In this document: positions 1-18,309 of the stretch, in pieces
Position numbering within the stretch: the first letter of the stretch is position 1
Layout: each line of letters starts with the position of its first letter
Assembly: GCA_026745465.1 (NCBI GenBank)
Contig: JACYXH010000273.1
Location: 453,546 to 517,545 of the forward strand
Length of the DNA stretch: 64,000 nucleotides
DNA from: Lota lota
Lineage: Eukaryota > Chordata > Actinopteri > Gadiformes > Lotidae
Reading direction: 5' to 3'
Made by a program: the position numbers and the translations under genes
The notes under the pieces: model-generated
The model's input: the letters and a program-made list of their open reading frames with translations, nothing else
Databases searched by the model: none
Told to the model about the DNA's origin: nothing

Positions 1-645
1 AGTAGGGTTATCTAAACTCGTTTTGTATGTTCATATTATTCATATACATATCAAAGGTAGGGTTATCTAATCTCATTGTGTGTGTTAAAATTATTTATAG
101 ACATATTAAAGGTAGGGTTATCTAAACTCATTTTGTATGTTCGTATTATTTATAGACATATTAAAGGTAGGGTTATCTAATCTCATTTTGTGTGTTAATA
201 TTATTTATAGACATATTAAAGGTAGGGTTATCTAAACTCATTTTGTATGTTCATATTATTCATATACATATTAAAGGTAGGGTTATCTAAACTCATTTTG
301 TATGTTCATATTATTCATATACATATCAAATGTAGGGTTATCTAATCTCATTGTGTGTGTTAATATTATTTATAGACATATTAAAGGTAGGGTTATCTAA
401 ACTCATTTTGTATGTTCATATTATTCATATACATATTAAAGGTAGGGTTATCTAATCTCATTGTGTGTGTTAATATTAATCATATACATATTAAAGGTAG
501 GGTTATCTAAACTCATTTTGTATGTTCATGTTATTTATAGACATATTAAAGGTAGGGTTATCTAAACTCATTTTGTATGTTCATATTATTTATAGACATA
601 TTAAAGGTAGGGTTATCTAATCTCATTTTGTGTGTGTAAATATTA
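1..645. repeat. 55-bp minisatellite, about 12 copies
   Basis: A unit beginning GTAGGGTTATCTAA recurs at 2, 57, 112, 167 and onward, an exact 55-bp period with a few substitutions between copies. It ends about 80 bp before the first Siglec exon, so it lies in that gene's upstream intron. Confidence 0.95.
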
Positions 646-727
646 TTCATATGTCATCCAACTTTTCTATCATGTTTGCCCTTCATTCAGTTGTATATTC
701 CTATTTGAGCATTTCTCTTTATTTCAG

Positions 728-2412
728 CTACTGGAGGCGATGGGTCATCCTGGACCGCCAAAACTCCCGGTTCCATTACCGCTCTGAACGGATCCTGTGT
801 TGTTATTCCCTGTTCCTTTGACTACCCAGAGTTTGTCCCGAAGGCGAGCACTGAATTCACAGGGATTTGGTTGGACCAGACAAAACAAATAGTGTACCAT
901 CCTAACAGCGCTAAAATGATGAAAACGTACCAGGGCCGCGTGACTCTCCTGGGAACCGTCAGCAGGAAGAACTGTACCATGATGATCGACCCCGTCCGAG
1001 AAAGTGATATAGGACCTTTCCATTTCAGGATTGAAATCACGGATTATGATAAGTTTTCTTACAAGGAACACTCAGTCTCTGTTACTGTGAAACGTAAGTA
1101 TGAGACATGTGATTTGTGTGTACCGTGATGTTGAGGTTTGATATAACCAGGACAGCTTAAAACATAACTCATTCGGTAAAACTTTCATCATTTGTCACCA
1201 CCAATCACTAATCACTGCGAGAACCACTAATCAATTATCACTGGGCGTACAAACACAAATCAATGAGAACCAACAATAATCATGAATCACTGACAGAACC
1301 AACACTTATCACCAATCACTGAGTGAACCACTAATCAATAATCCCTGAGATAACCACTAAACACTGATAGAACCACTAATCACTGAGAGAACCAACACTT
1401 ATCACTAACCACTGAGAGAACCAACACTTATCACTAATCACTGAGAGAACCACTAATCACTGAGAGAACCAACACTTATCACTAATCACTGAGAGAACCA
1501 ACACTTATCACTAATCACTGAGAGAACCACCAATCAGTAATCACTCAGAGAACCAACATTTATCACAAACCACTGAGAGAACCAACACTTATCACTAATC
1601 ACTGAGAGAACCACTAATCAATTGTCACTGGGAGAACACTAATCAATAATCACTGAGAACCAACAATAATCATGAATCACTGAGAGAACCAAAACAAATC
1701 ACTAATCACTGAGACAACCAACACTTATCACTAACCACTGAAAGAACCACTTATCACTAACTACTGAAAGAACCACTTATCACTAACCACTGAGAGAACC
1801 ACTAATCGCTGAGGGAACCAACACTAATCCCTAATCACAGAGAACCAACGCTTTTCACTGAGAGAACCACTATTCACTAATAACTAATCACTAGAACCAC
1901 TAGTAGCTGGGAGAAGCAATACTAATCACTAGTATTTCGTTGCCATGGATACAGCTACCCCTGAACCAATCTCCTTTGAAGTCGACAAGGATCTTAAAGA
2001 GGGCGAGTTTGGGGTAGCCTCCTGCTCCGTTGTACTCAGCTGTCCTGCAGCTCCTCCCACCTTCACCTGGACTCACTCTGGATACCACACCTCCCAGCTC
2101 CTCCCACATGAGAACGGCCAATGGCAGGCCAGATCAACGCTGGGTTTCCCCCTCACCCGAAACCTCCACAACACGTCTTTAGGGTGCATGGTGGATTACA
2201 AGGGAGGAGAGAAGTCAAACAGCTCTCAGGTTCTCCTGGTGAAACGTGAGTTACCGCTGTTTTTCTTGTCCAAAAAGGAGTGAGTGTGAGTGTGTGTGCG
2301 GGTGCGTGTGAGTGTGCGTGCGTGTGCGCTTGCGTACGTGTGTGTATGTGCATGTGCACTTGCGTGTGAGTGCGGGAGCGTGCGCTCGCGCATGTGTGTC
2401 AGCTTGCGTGCC

Positions 2413-2474
<62 letters not shown>

Positions 2475-5400
2475 TGTGTGTGTGTGAGTCAGGATCAGTC
2501 AGTGACAGACATGCATATCTTATATTCATCCTGAGCAACAAAACCCTGTTCTGGTCACATGGTTTTTGGTATGTTTTGCAGTATACATATTTAATACTTT
2601 AGAAGTTGTAGTGTTACCTGAGGTAATACTCCAGATGTAATGCTACTGTTTCTCTGTAGGGATGGAGATAGAGTATAGATAATCTCATACTTTAACACCA
2701 AGGTGGGGTGCAATATAATATATAAAGTAGTTGTACCGATCTGTCACAGAATTTAATCAGAGGAAGTGATCAAACATAACTGAAAATGTATTTGTGGTTA
2801 ACTAGATGGTTCTATTCACTTCCCTTAAACTAAACTAAATTAAACTAAACTAAACTACACTACACTACACTACACTACACTACACTACACTACACTATAT
2901 TTAACCAAACTAAATCAAACAAACTAAATTAAATGAAACTAAACTACACTGAACTAAACTAAACTAAATTACACTAAACTAAACTACACTACACTAAACT
3001 ACACTACACTACACTAAACTACACTACATTTAACCAAACTAAATCAAACCGAACTAAATTAAATTAAACTAAACTACACTGAACTAAACTAAACTAAATT
3101 ACATTAAACTACACTACACTACACTACACTACACTACACTACACTGTACTACACTACACTACACTACACTACACTACACTAAACTACACTACATTTAACC
3201 AAAGTAAATCAAACCAAACTAAATTAATTAAACTAAACTACACTGAACTAAACTAAACTAAACTAAACTAAATTACACTAAACTACACTACACTACACTA
3301 CACTACACTGTACTACACTACACTACACTACACTACACTACACTACACTACACTAAACTACAGTATACATATTTAGTACTTTAGAAGTTGTACTGTTACC
3401 TGAGGTAATACTCAGATGTAATGCTACTGTGTCTCTGTAGGGATGGAGATAGAGTATAGATAATCTCAACTTTAACAACAAGGTGGGGTGCAATATAATA
3501 TATAAAGTAGTTGTACCGATCTGTCACATAATTTGAATCAGAGGAAGTGATCAAACATAACTAAAAATGTATTTGTGGTTAACTAGATGGTTCTATTCAC
3601 TTCCCTTAAACTAAACTAAATTAAACTAAACTAAACTAAACTACACTACACTACACTACACTACACTACACTACATTTAACCAAACTAAATCAAACAAAC
3701 TAAATTAAATGAAACTAAACTACACTGAACTAAACTAAACTAAACTAAAGTACACTAAACTAAACTAAATTACACTAAACTAAACTACACTACACTACAC
3801 TACACTACACTACACTACACTACACTACATTTAACCAAACTAAATCAAACAAACTAAATTAAATGAAACTAAACTACACTAAACTAAACTAAACTAAATT
3901 ACACTAAAGTAAACTAAATTACACTAAACTAAACTAAACTACACTACACTACACCACACTACACTACATTTAACCAAACTAAATTAAATGAAACTAAACT
4001 ACACTGAACTAAACTAAACTAAACTAAACTAAATTACACTAAACTAAACTACACTACACTACACTACACTACACTACATTTAACCAAACTAAATCAAACA
4101 AACTAAATTAAATGAAACTAAACTACACTGAACTAAACGAAACTAAACTAAACTAAATTACACTAAACTAAACTAAACTAAATTACACTAAACTAAACTA
4201 AACTAAATTACACTAAACTAAACTAAATTACACTAAACTAAACTAAACTAAATTACACTAAACTACACTAAATTACACTAAACTACACTAAATTACACTA
4301 AACTAAACTAAATTACACTACACTACACTACATTACATTAAGCTAAACTAAACTAAATTAAACTAAACTAAACTAGACTAAATCAAGCTAAACGAAACAA
4401 AACAAAATGAAACTAAAGTAAACACAACCCACCATTACATTAAGGTGTGAAGGTGTAGTGCAGAACATTACACCTTCACACCTTAAGGGACTTTAGCTTC
4501 TTTTCACGTAACGGAAACTATTTTCACGGTATCCAGCAAACGATTTCTCCACAATCGTTGTTTGACTTTTATTTTCCGTTTCCTCCGGGGTTCGCCCCGT
4601 GGCGGTCCCGTAGCGACGGTCAATCCCATCAAATGTAGGTCCGTAAAATTCAAACAAAAGACGACTGAAGACTAAAACAGGATCACGTTCAAACCGTTGT
4701 CGGTGTACGCACGGGTGGTGCGCCACGCCCCGCCCGCGGGCGCGGGCGCGGGCGGCGTCCGTCCCGTGGCGTAACGCTCCCCCCCGTCCCCCTGGTCCCC
4801 CGTGCAGACGCCCCCCTGAACGTGACGCTCCAGCAGCTGTGGGTGGTGCAGGAGGGCCAGCCGGCGGAGCTGCGGTGCCTCAGCGACGGCTACCCCACCG
4901 TGCATCGCTACTGGTGGTTCAGCGAGAGGGAGCAGTTGCTGCACATGGGACAGAACTACTCGCGGCCCAACGTCTCTCGCCACGCTGACCGCCTCTACTG
5001 CAGGGCCATCAACACAGAGGGACGCGCTCAGTCAGACCTCGTCCAGCTCAACGCTACATGTGAGCAGAACGACAAGACTGGATAATAGACCGTACAGGGG
5101 ATAGGCTTCTCTCGTTAGGAAGACAAGACTGGATATTAGACCGTACAGGGGATAGGCTTCTCTCGTTAGGAAGACAAGACTGGATAATAGACCGTACAGG
5201 GGATAGGCTTCTCTCGTTAGGAAGACAAGACTGGATAATAGACCCTATAGGGGATAGGCTTCTCTTGGTTAGGGTGCCGGCCCAAAAGGTTCTGGGTTCA
5301 AACCCCAATGTCTGCAGTCTCCTTGTAGGCATCCTAGAGCGAAGTGCCCCCTAACCCCTACCCTCTCCTTAATGACCTGTCTCTGTACTGCCTAACCCCT

Positions 5401-7412
5401 ACCTGCTCCTTAATGACCTGTCTCTGTACTGTCTAACCCCTTCCTGCTCCTTAATGACCTGTCTCTGTACTGTCTAACCCCTACCTGCTCCTTAATGAAC
5501 TGTCTCTGTACTGCCTAACCCCTACCTGCTCCTTAATGACCTGTCTCTGTACTGTCTAACCCCTACCCTCTCCTTAATGACCTGTCTCTGTACTGCCTAA
5601 CCCCTACCTGCTCCTTAATGACCTGTCTCTCTACTGTCCAACCCCTACCCTCTCCTTAATGACCTGTCTCTGTACTGTCTAACCCCTACCTGCTCCTTAA
5701 TGACCTGTCTCTGTACTGTCTAACCCCTACCTGCTCCTTAATGACCTGTCTCTGTACTGTCCAACCCCTACCCTCTCCTTAATGACCTGTCTCTGTACTG
5801 TCTAACCCCTACCTGCTCCTTAATGACCTGTCTCTATACTGTCTAACCCCTACCTGCTCCTTAATGAACTGTATCTGTACTGTCTAACCCCTACCTGCTC
5901 CTTAATGAACTGTCTATGTACTGTCTAACCCCTACCCTCTCCTTAATGACCTGCCTCTGGTCTGTCTAACCCCTACCTGCTCCTTAATGACCTGTCTATG
6001 TACTGTCTAACCCCTACCTGCTACTTAATATCTGGCAGAGGAGAAGAGAAGAATATTGACTCAATCTCTACAACAAACCAGCATCAGGCTGTGACCAAAT
6101 GGTTAAATATGGTTTGTGGGTCGCTACAGACCCACCAGGCTGTGACTAAAGGGTTAAATATGGTTTGTGGGTCTCTACAGACCCACCGGAAGTGTCCCCG
6201 GCGTCGGCCTGCTCCACCTCCACCCTGAGGGTGAGCTGTGAGTGTGTGGTGGAGGCCAACCCTCCCGCCGTGGTGCACCTGTCTCAGCCCAGTGGCGTCC
6301 CGCTGAGCACCGTGTTGGAGACACAGGGCTCCGTCACCGTGGCGACGCTAGTGGGGGATGGGGCAGCCCTGTGGTCCTCGGATCCCATCTTCTGCCACGC
6401 CACCAACAACCTGGGAAACACCACACACACACTGCAGGTTCCCGGCAATGGTACCAGTTAACACCTCTACATTATGGAGTTAACACCTCTACATTATAGA
6501 GTTAACACCTCTACATTATGGAGTTAACACCTCTACATTATGGAGTTAACACCTCAACATTATGAAGTTAACATCTCTACGTTATGGAGTTAACACCTCT
6601 ACATTATGGAGTTAACACCTCTACATTATGGAGTTAACACCTCTACATTATGAAGTTAACATCTCTGTTATGGAGTTAACACCTCTACATTATGAAGTTA
6701 ACATCTCTGTTATGGAGTTAACACCTCTACATTATGAAGTTAACATCTCTGTTATGGAGTCACCATCTCTGTTATGGAGTTAACATCTCTGTTATGGAGT
6801 TAACACCTCTACATTATGAAGTTAACATCTCTGTTATGGAGTCAACATCTCTGTTATGGAGTCAACATCTCTGTTATGGAGTTAACATCTCTGTTATGGA
6901 GTTAACACCTCTACATTATGAAGTTAACATCTCTGTTATGGAGTTAACACCTCTACATTATGAAGTTAACATCTCTGTTATGGAGTCAACATCTCTGTTA
7001 TGGAGTTAACATCTCTGTTATGGAGTTAACACCTCTACATTATGAAGTTAACATCTCTGTTATGGAGTCAACATCTCTGTAATGGAGTTAACACCTCTAC
7101 ATTATGAAGTTAACATCTCTGTTATGGAGTCAACATCTCTGTTATGGAGTTAACATCTCTGTTATGGAGTTAACATCTCTGTTATGGAGTTAACACCTCT
7201 ACATTATGAAGTTAACACCTCTACATTATGAAGTAAACATCTCTACATTATGGAGTTAACACCTCTACATTATGAAGTTAACATCTCTGTTATGGAGTTA
7301 ACACCTCTACGTTATGAAGTTAACATCTCTACATTATGAAGTTAACATCTCTACATTATGAAGTTAACATCTCTGTTATGGAGTTAACACCTCTACATTA
7401 TGGAGTTAACAC

Positions 7413-7495
<83 letters not shown>

Positions 7496-7981
7496 TGTGT
7501 GTGTGTGTGTGTGCTTGTGTCCGTACTTTACAGGTAAAGTGCTCATATTTACTGGCATAGCTACGGTGGTGTTGCTGCTTATAGTAATGATACCGTTAGG
7601 AGTTAAATGGTAAGCTGACGCATTCAATCATTCACTATTTAAAAACAATTACAATAACAACAATGAAAATGATGGTATTGTTTTGTGTCTTATATTGACA
7701 GAAGTAGTCATTATTAGCTCTATTGTACAAGTCTTGTTTTTTTTTGTCATCATTACTTATTTAGTACTTCATTTATTGTGTCTTTTTCAGGAAAAGGAAG
7801 CAAATCCAAGATAATGAAACATTGGGTGGTACTCACATAAATGAGCAAATCAATTGGAAAGAAATGGTATGTACGGTTTTATTATGTAATTATATTTAAT
7901 GAGATGTTATTTGCTCTAATGGTTTGTCCTTTGCAGAACAACTCTTATAAGGATGCTGAAGCAGTGTATGGCAACGTGTGA
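728..7981 (+). CDS. Siglec family transmembrane lectin (MAG/CD22-like), 5' end outside window
   Basis: Cell-surface Ig-superfamily lectin expected to bind sialylated glycans. Exons traced: 728-1093, 1955-2245, 4808-5059, 6181-6450, 7534-7609, 7791-7866 and 7937-7981 (TGA). All junctions are GT-AG, phases agree, and about 458 residues result. Exon 728-1093 is a V-set domain with the Siglec-style CVVIPC pair and an FHFRIE strand whose Arg is at the position that contacts sialic acid in this family; the end (EHSVSV) resembles MAG. Exon 1955-2245 is a C2 domain with the paired cysteines typical of Siglec domain 2. Exons 4808 and 6181 are two more C2 domains. Exon 7534 is the membrane helix (IATVVLLLIVM), followed by a short tail ending AVYGNV. 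There is no clear ITIM; YGNV fits a YxN Grb2-SH2 site as in CD22. The signal-peptide exon lies left of the window. Exact orthology (mag or a cd22-like paralogue) is unresolved. Confidence 0.85.
1190..1935. repeat. Degenerate minisatellite in Siglec intron
   Basis: Interleaved units around AATCACTGAGAGAACCA and CAACACTTATCACT fill the intron up to about 20 bp before the exon at 1955. Copies vary in length and sequence. Confidence 0.9.
2283..2490. repeat. GT-rich microsatellite
   Basis: Interrupted then pure (TG)n starting about 40 bp after the donor at 2246 in the Siglec intron. Confidence 0.95.
2815..4435. repeat. ACTAA/ACTAC pentanucleotide satellite, 1.6 kb
   Basis: Runs of AAACT alternate with runs of ACTAC and a recurring linker (ATTTAACCAAACTAAATC), giving a higher-order pattern inside the large Siglec intron. 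Confidence 0.95.
3361..3612. repeat. Second copy of a 250-bp unique segment (first copy 2579-2830)
   Basis: The stretch starting CAGTATACATATTTA and ending GGTTCTATTCACTTCCC occurs at 2579-2830 and again here with few differences, 782 bp apart. It shows that a long block including the satellite was duplicated in tandem. Confidence 0.9.
5071..5270. repeat. 51-bp tandem repeat, 4 copies
   Basis: GACAAGACTGGATA recurs at 5071, 5122, 5173 and 5224. The array starts 11 bp after the donor of the exon at 4808-5059. Confidence 0.95.
5268..5350 (+). mobile_element. tRNA-like SINE fragment
   Basis: Contains a tRNA B-box-like stretch (GGGTTCAAACCCC) preceded by GGTTAGGGTGCCGG, the layout of a tRNA-derived SINE head truncated at its 5' end. 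The following 41-bp array appears to grow out of its 3' side. Family assignment is not possible by eye. Confidence 0.55.
5351..6030. repeat. 41-bp minisatellite, about 16 copies
   Basis: CTAACCCCTACC...TTAATGACCTGTCTCTGTACTG recurs at 5351, 5392, 5433 and so on, with a few CCTCTCC/CTGCTCC variants. Confidence 0.95.
6087..6187. repeat. Two-copy 51-bp repeat carrying the Siglec exon acceptor
   Basis: GGCTGTGAC starts at 6087 and 6138, and each unit ends CTACAGACCCACC. The second CTACAG (6175-6180) is the acceptor of the exon at 6181; the first (6124-6129) is a duplicate. A message joined there reads TAC CCA CCA GGC TGT GAC TAA and stops. Confidence 0.85.
6458..7515. repeat. Minisatellite (GTTAACA-TCTCT-TTATGGA) merging into (GT)n
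   Basis: Alternating 19- and 22-bp units begin 7 bp after the donor at 6451 and run to about 7412, then change into a (TG)n tract to 7512 ending 21 bp before the transmembrane exon. The intron is almost wholly repeat. Confidence 0.95.
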
Positions 7982-9200
7982 AACCGGATAACAAGACTGC
8001 AACCTGTCCTTTGTTGCCTCTATGACGAAAAACGTGTTACAATGTTTTAGAATCAATTCAAAATCTTTTTTTTAAATATGGCCCTGTGTGTATCAAGATA
8101 ATCCATCAATGAGATTAGGGGGATTCTATCAAATGTACATTTAATGATAGTATCTATTTATTACCTTTTCAAAACATGCTTTACTCAAATGTAATGACAT
8201 ATAAAGTAGCATTTTCTTGCAAAATTTGTGTTCCGGATTCTTCAAAAGGTTCATAATCAAGTCTAGATTCTAAATTCAAGACTCTAGACTCTAAATTCAA
8301 GACTCTAGATTCTACATTCTAAATTCTATATTCTCGATTCTAGCCCTGCTCTGACCACTCACTGCAGCTTTCAAACCAGCTGGAACACTTTGTAAACATG
8401 TATGCATGCATCTTATCTCGCCGAGCCAGGGCAGGAAGCAGAAAACCGCAACGTTTGAAGTTACGTCTTTTTTCTGTTACGTTTCGTAGAAAATGAATTC
8501 GCTTAGGCGGACAAAGTTGTCAGAAGGGGATTTTAATACTTATATTTCTACATTGTCCAGCCTACCCGGTGTTGGTTTGAAACCTTTTTTTAAATGTGTA
8601 TCCCCGCCTCCAGCAACGTGATTGGTCGAAACAAAGACGAGCGACATAAAGTGAAACGCCCCTTTTAGCCTGACCTGCGCCTGACTGCTGTAAGCCTTTA
8701 GATAGGAATGATTTCTGCTTTGTTGGACTAACATATATCTAACTGGATACAATATATTCACATTTCATGCAGCTATTGTGTTTTTTTTAAAGTGCCTTAT
8801 GTTGTTATTGTATTTATGTTATATTAACAAAATAAAACCTCCTGTTGTAATTCACAAAAGTTGTATTACAAAGTTACTTATGTACGTGAACAGTTCGTTA
8901 CACAACCGACTTGAAGATAGGAACTCAGTTCCCCAAACAACATATTCAGCTAAAGCTTGTTCCCCAAAAAAGCAAACATCTGAGGGTTTCACTTCCTAAA
9001 CTAACGGTACAGAATTACTTTAATCAGCACCTTAATCTATAATGACCCTTGAACATTCAAATCAAGAACAGAACATCGGATCACTTTTTAGTGTTCGCCG
9101 TTGAACCTTTGGCCATCCTAGCATTAGAATGGCGTGGGGGAAACAAGGAAAAGTTGGCACTGGAAGGAACGTTGACTGATGCTGGCTGCTTTGGTCGCGC
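7982..9200. other. Intergenic stretch after the Siglec gene
   Basis: Presumed 3' UTR then non-coding sequence. A short CTAGA/ATTCTA-rich patch lies at 8260-8340. An AATAAA at about 8830 is possible but not tied to a transcript. No convincing gene seen. Confidence 0.6.
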
Positions 9201-9204
9201 ATTC

Positions 9205-9530
9205 AGCCACACCTCAGCCAGCCAGAGCCAGCAACCAGCCAGCCAGAGCCAGCAGCCAGCCAGCAAGAGCCAGCGGCCAGCCAGCCAGAGCCAGTGGCCA
9301 GCCAGCCAGAGCCAGCAGCCAGCCAGCCAGAGCCAGCAGCCAGCCAGCCAGAGCCAGCAGCCAGCCAGCCAGAGCCAGCAGCCAGTCAGCCAGAACCAGC
9401 GGCCAGCCAGCTGGAGCCAGCAGCCAGCCAGCCGGAGCCAGCAGCCAGCCAGCCAGAGCCAGCAGCCAGCCAGAACCAGCGGCCAGCCAGCCAGAGCCAG
9501 CAGCCAGCCAGAGCCAGCAGCCAGCTTACA
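9205..9530. repeat. 21-bp minisatellite (AGCCAGCAGCCAGCC)
   Basis: About 15 copies of a 21-bp unit. The period is a multiple of three, so several frames stay open on both strands (for example SQSQQPA repeats); low complexity and no flanking gene structure argue against coding. Confidence 0.95.
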
Positions 9531-9841
9531 CCAGCCGGCCGTGGCTAGCCTGTCGTCACAGCCCGTCATTACGTCCTATAATTATCATACTATCGTACTA
9601 AATCATTCTAAAATGTTCAAATGAAAGAGGCCGATTGTACCAATAAGTTGGACTGACTATAATGGCAAAAACAAATCTGACTACAAAGGGAATCTAACCA
9701 GGGACGTCCTGGTTGAAGTGATGGCCTCTGTACCACTTCTGCCACTGTTTTGTTTTCAAATCACACTACATGACGCTATAACTAAAAACTTTGCCCTTGA
9801 CATTGTTAATATTCTTCGTGACATTTAACAAAACAAATAGG

Positions 9842-9908
<67 letters not shown>
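9842..9908. repeat. (TA)n microsatellite
   Basis: About 33 uninterrupted TA dinucleotides. Confidence 0.98.
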
Positions 9909-9911
<3 letters not shown>

Positions 9912-10297
9912 CATTAAATGAATACACCGCAAAATACAACTAATCAATTTTATTGATACTAATAAAGCAACACTTACATCATTTTTAACTGTATATCAAT
10001 AGAAAAAATAGATCAGAATACAAATAAAGACATTCATTTTGTCCGCCAACAATAGGCAATGTTCGGGGTTAGAAGAGGCCACTGTGTCTAGTCAAAATAA
10101 GGAACTGTAATACAACTCAGCATTCCCAATGAACAAAACAGGCGTTATTAATATTAAAAGAGCTGTAGGCTAGCTTTTGCCAGAGCTAATGGCTTTCAGG
10201 TACTTGAACTGTCGCAAAAAACGTTAATAACATGCAAATGAACTGATGAACCAGCGCCCACAGACTTTGAGCGACCATAGCTATGAGCTGTTGGCAG

Positions 10298-11570
10298 CCA
10301 GCCAGCCAACACAGCGACCAAAAGCAGCCAGCCAGCCAACACAGCGACCAAAAGCAGCCAGCCAGCCAGCCAACACAGCGACCAAAAGCCGCCAGTCAGC
10401 CAACACAGCGACCAAAAGCAGCCAGCCAGCCAGCCAACACAGCGACCAAAAGCAGCCAGCCAGCCAGCCAACACAGCGACCAAAAGCAGCCAGTCAGCAA
10501 ACACAGTGACCAAAAGCAGCCAGCCAGCCAACACAGCGACCAAAAGCAGCCAGCCAGCCAACACAGCGACCAAAAGCAGCCAGTCAGCCAACACAGCGAC
10601 CAAAAGCAGCCAGTCAGCCAACACAGCGACCAAAAGCAGCCAGCCAGCCAACACAGCGACCAAAAGCAGCCAGTCAGCCAGCACAGCGACCAAAAGCAGC
10701 CAGTCAGCCAACACAGTGACCAAAAGCAGCCAGTCAGCAAACACAGTGACCAAAAGCAGCCAGCCAGCCAGCACAGCGACCAAAAGCAGCCAGTCAGGAA
10801 ACACAGCGACCAAAAGCAGCCAGTCAGCCAGCACAGCGACCAAAAGCAGCCAGTCAGCAAACACAGCGACCAAAAGCAGCCAGTCAGCCAACACAGTGAC
10901 CAAAAGCAGCCAGTCAGCCAACACAGCGACCAAAAGCAGCCAGCCAGCCAACACAGCAACCAAAAGCAGCCAGTCAGCCAACACAGCGACCAAAAGCAGC
11001 CAGTCAGCAAACACAGTGACCAAAAGCAGCCAGTCAGCAAACACAGCGACCAAAAGCAGCCAGCCAGCCAACACAGCGACCAAAAGCAGCCAGTCAGCAA
11101 ACACAGCGACCAAAAGCAGCCAGCCAGCCAGCCAACACAGTGACCAAAAGCAGCCAGTCAGCAAACACAGCGACCAAAAGCAGCCAGTCAGCCAGCCAAC
11201 ACAGTGACCAAAAGCAGCCAGTCAGCAAACACAGCGACCAAAAGCAGCCAGTCAGCCAGCACAGTGACCAAAAGCAGCCAGTCAGCCAGCACAGTGACCA
11301 AAAGCAGCCAGCCAGCCAGCCAACACAGTGACCAAAAGCAGCCAGTCAGCAAACACAGTGACCAAAAGCAGCCAGTCAGCCAGCACAGTGACCAAAAGCA
11401 GCCAGTCAGCCAACACAGCGACCAAAAGCAGCCAGTCAGCAAACACAGCGACCAAAAGCAGCCAGTCAGCAAACACAGCGACCAAAAGCAGCCAGTCAGC
11501 CAACACAGCGACCAAAAGCAGCCAGTCAGCAAAAGCAGCCAGTCAGCAAACACAGCGAACAAAAGCAGCC
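10298..11570. repeat. 30-bp minisatellite, about 40 copies
   Basis: Unit CAGCCAGTCAGCCAACACAG followed by CGACCAAAAG, with CAGT/CAGC, GCC/GCAA and CGACC/TGACC variants and occasional 4-bp CAGC insertions. The 30-bp period keeps long open frames on both strands. It shares the CAGCCAGC core with the 9.2-kb array. Confidence 0.96.
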
Positions 11571-12152
11571 AGCCAAGAGACCAACACAGCGACCAACGCG
11601 ACGCACGTCGCAGGCCACTCACGGAGCTCGGCCTTCCTTGAGGAATTGGGGCATGAATCGTAAGGATTAAATGATTATAACCTGGTTGTGAATAAGACAT
11701 ACAGGGCTCAATCACAGTCTACATGTCTACTGGTTTAATTGAGAGGATGTCGATATACATTTATTAATTTTTATGAGGGTCCTGTCAAGCTAATGATCCA
11801 CCCTCCAGACTAGGTGGTGGCAGTATTGCAGCGATAAAATGGAAGAATCATCATCGTGAGCTCAGAACGAGGCTAATCTTGAACTTGTTTCGCATCGAAC
11901 CACTAGATGGCGCCAGATGCTGTAAAGTTATTCGAATAGCTCAACTTCAGCGCAAGTTGGAATGGGCTCTCTCTCAACGTCATGTCATATGACTCCAGTT
12001 GAGTGTAAACAGCTCCAAGTGGGATGACTGAACCCTAAGGCTGTAGGGTTAATAATCAACCACTCCATGTGTCTTTTATGGAGACAGCTTAGAATGAGTC
12101 TCGAAGTGCCTTGTGTCCTGGCTGCGTTTCCTTCTCACGCGCAGCTGGCAGT
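11571..12152. other. Upstream region of the TBC gene
   Basis: Unique, mildly AT-rich sequence between the 30-bp array and the first ATG of the TBC gene. No clear TATA box or CpG-dense core was seen. Confidence 0.5.
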
Positions 12153-17991
<5,839 letters not shown>

Positions 17992-18309
17992 TTATTATTA
18001 TTATTATAAATATTGTTACTATATATCACATCAAGTCTGATTTGGTACACACTGTTAATGGACTGAGGAGGGATATCTGGTAGGATGTATATGGTAGCAT
18101 ATTCTTTCGTAGGAGTTTGATCATCTTAGTTTAGGTCTTTAAACACTCAGGGATTGATTCAGCCTGCCTTGAAAATAGCAGCAATGTGTATTTATAATCT
18201 ATTATTATATATCACAACAATAATTGTGTTATTATTATACTGTAGTTGTATGGCTCTTATATAAAAATACATATTAGGTACTTATATATGGTACTTACTA
18301 TGTATGTAT

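Noticed and set aside
5268-5350. A genuine tRNA gene
   Set aside because: Only the B-box part is tRNA-like; no cloverleaf or A box is present, so a SINE fragment fits better.
10196-11715. Long open frames (up to 322 residues) on both strands in the 30-bp array, and similar ones at 9.1-9.6 kb
   Set aside because: The period is a multiple of three and the unit lacks stops, so several frames stay open at once. No start context, exon structure or domain supports a protein.
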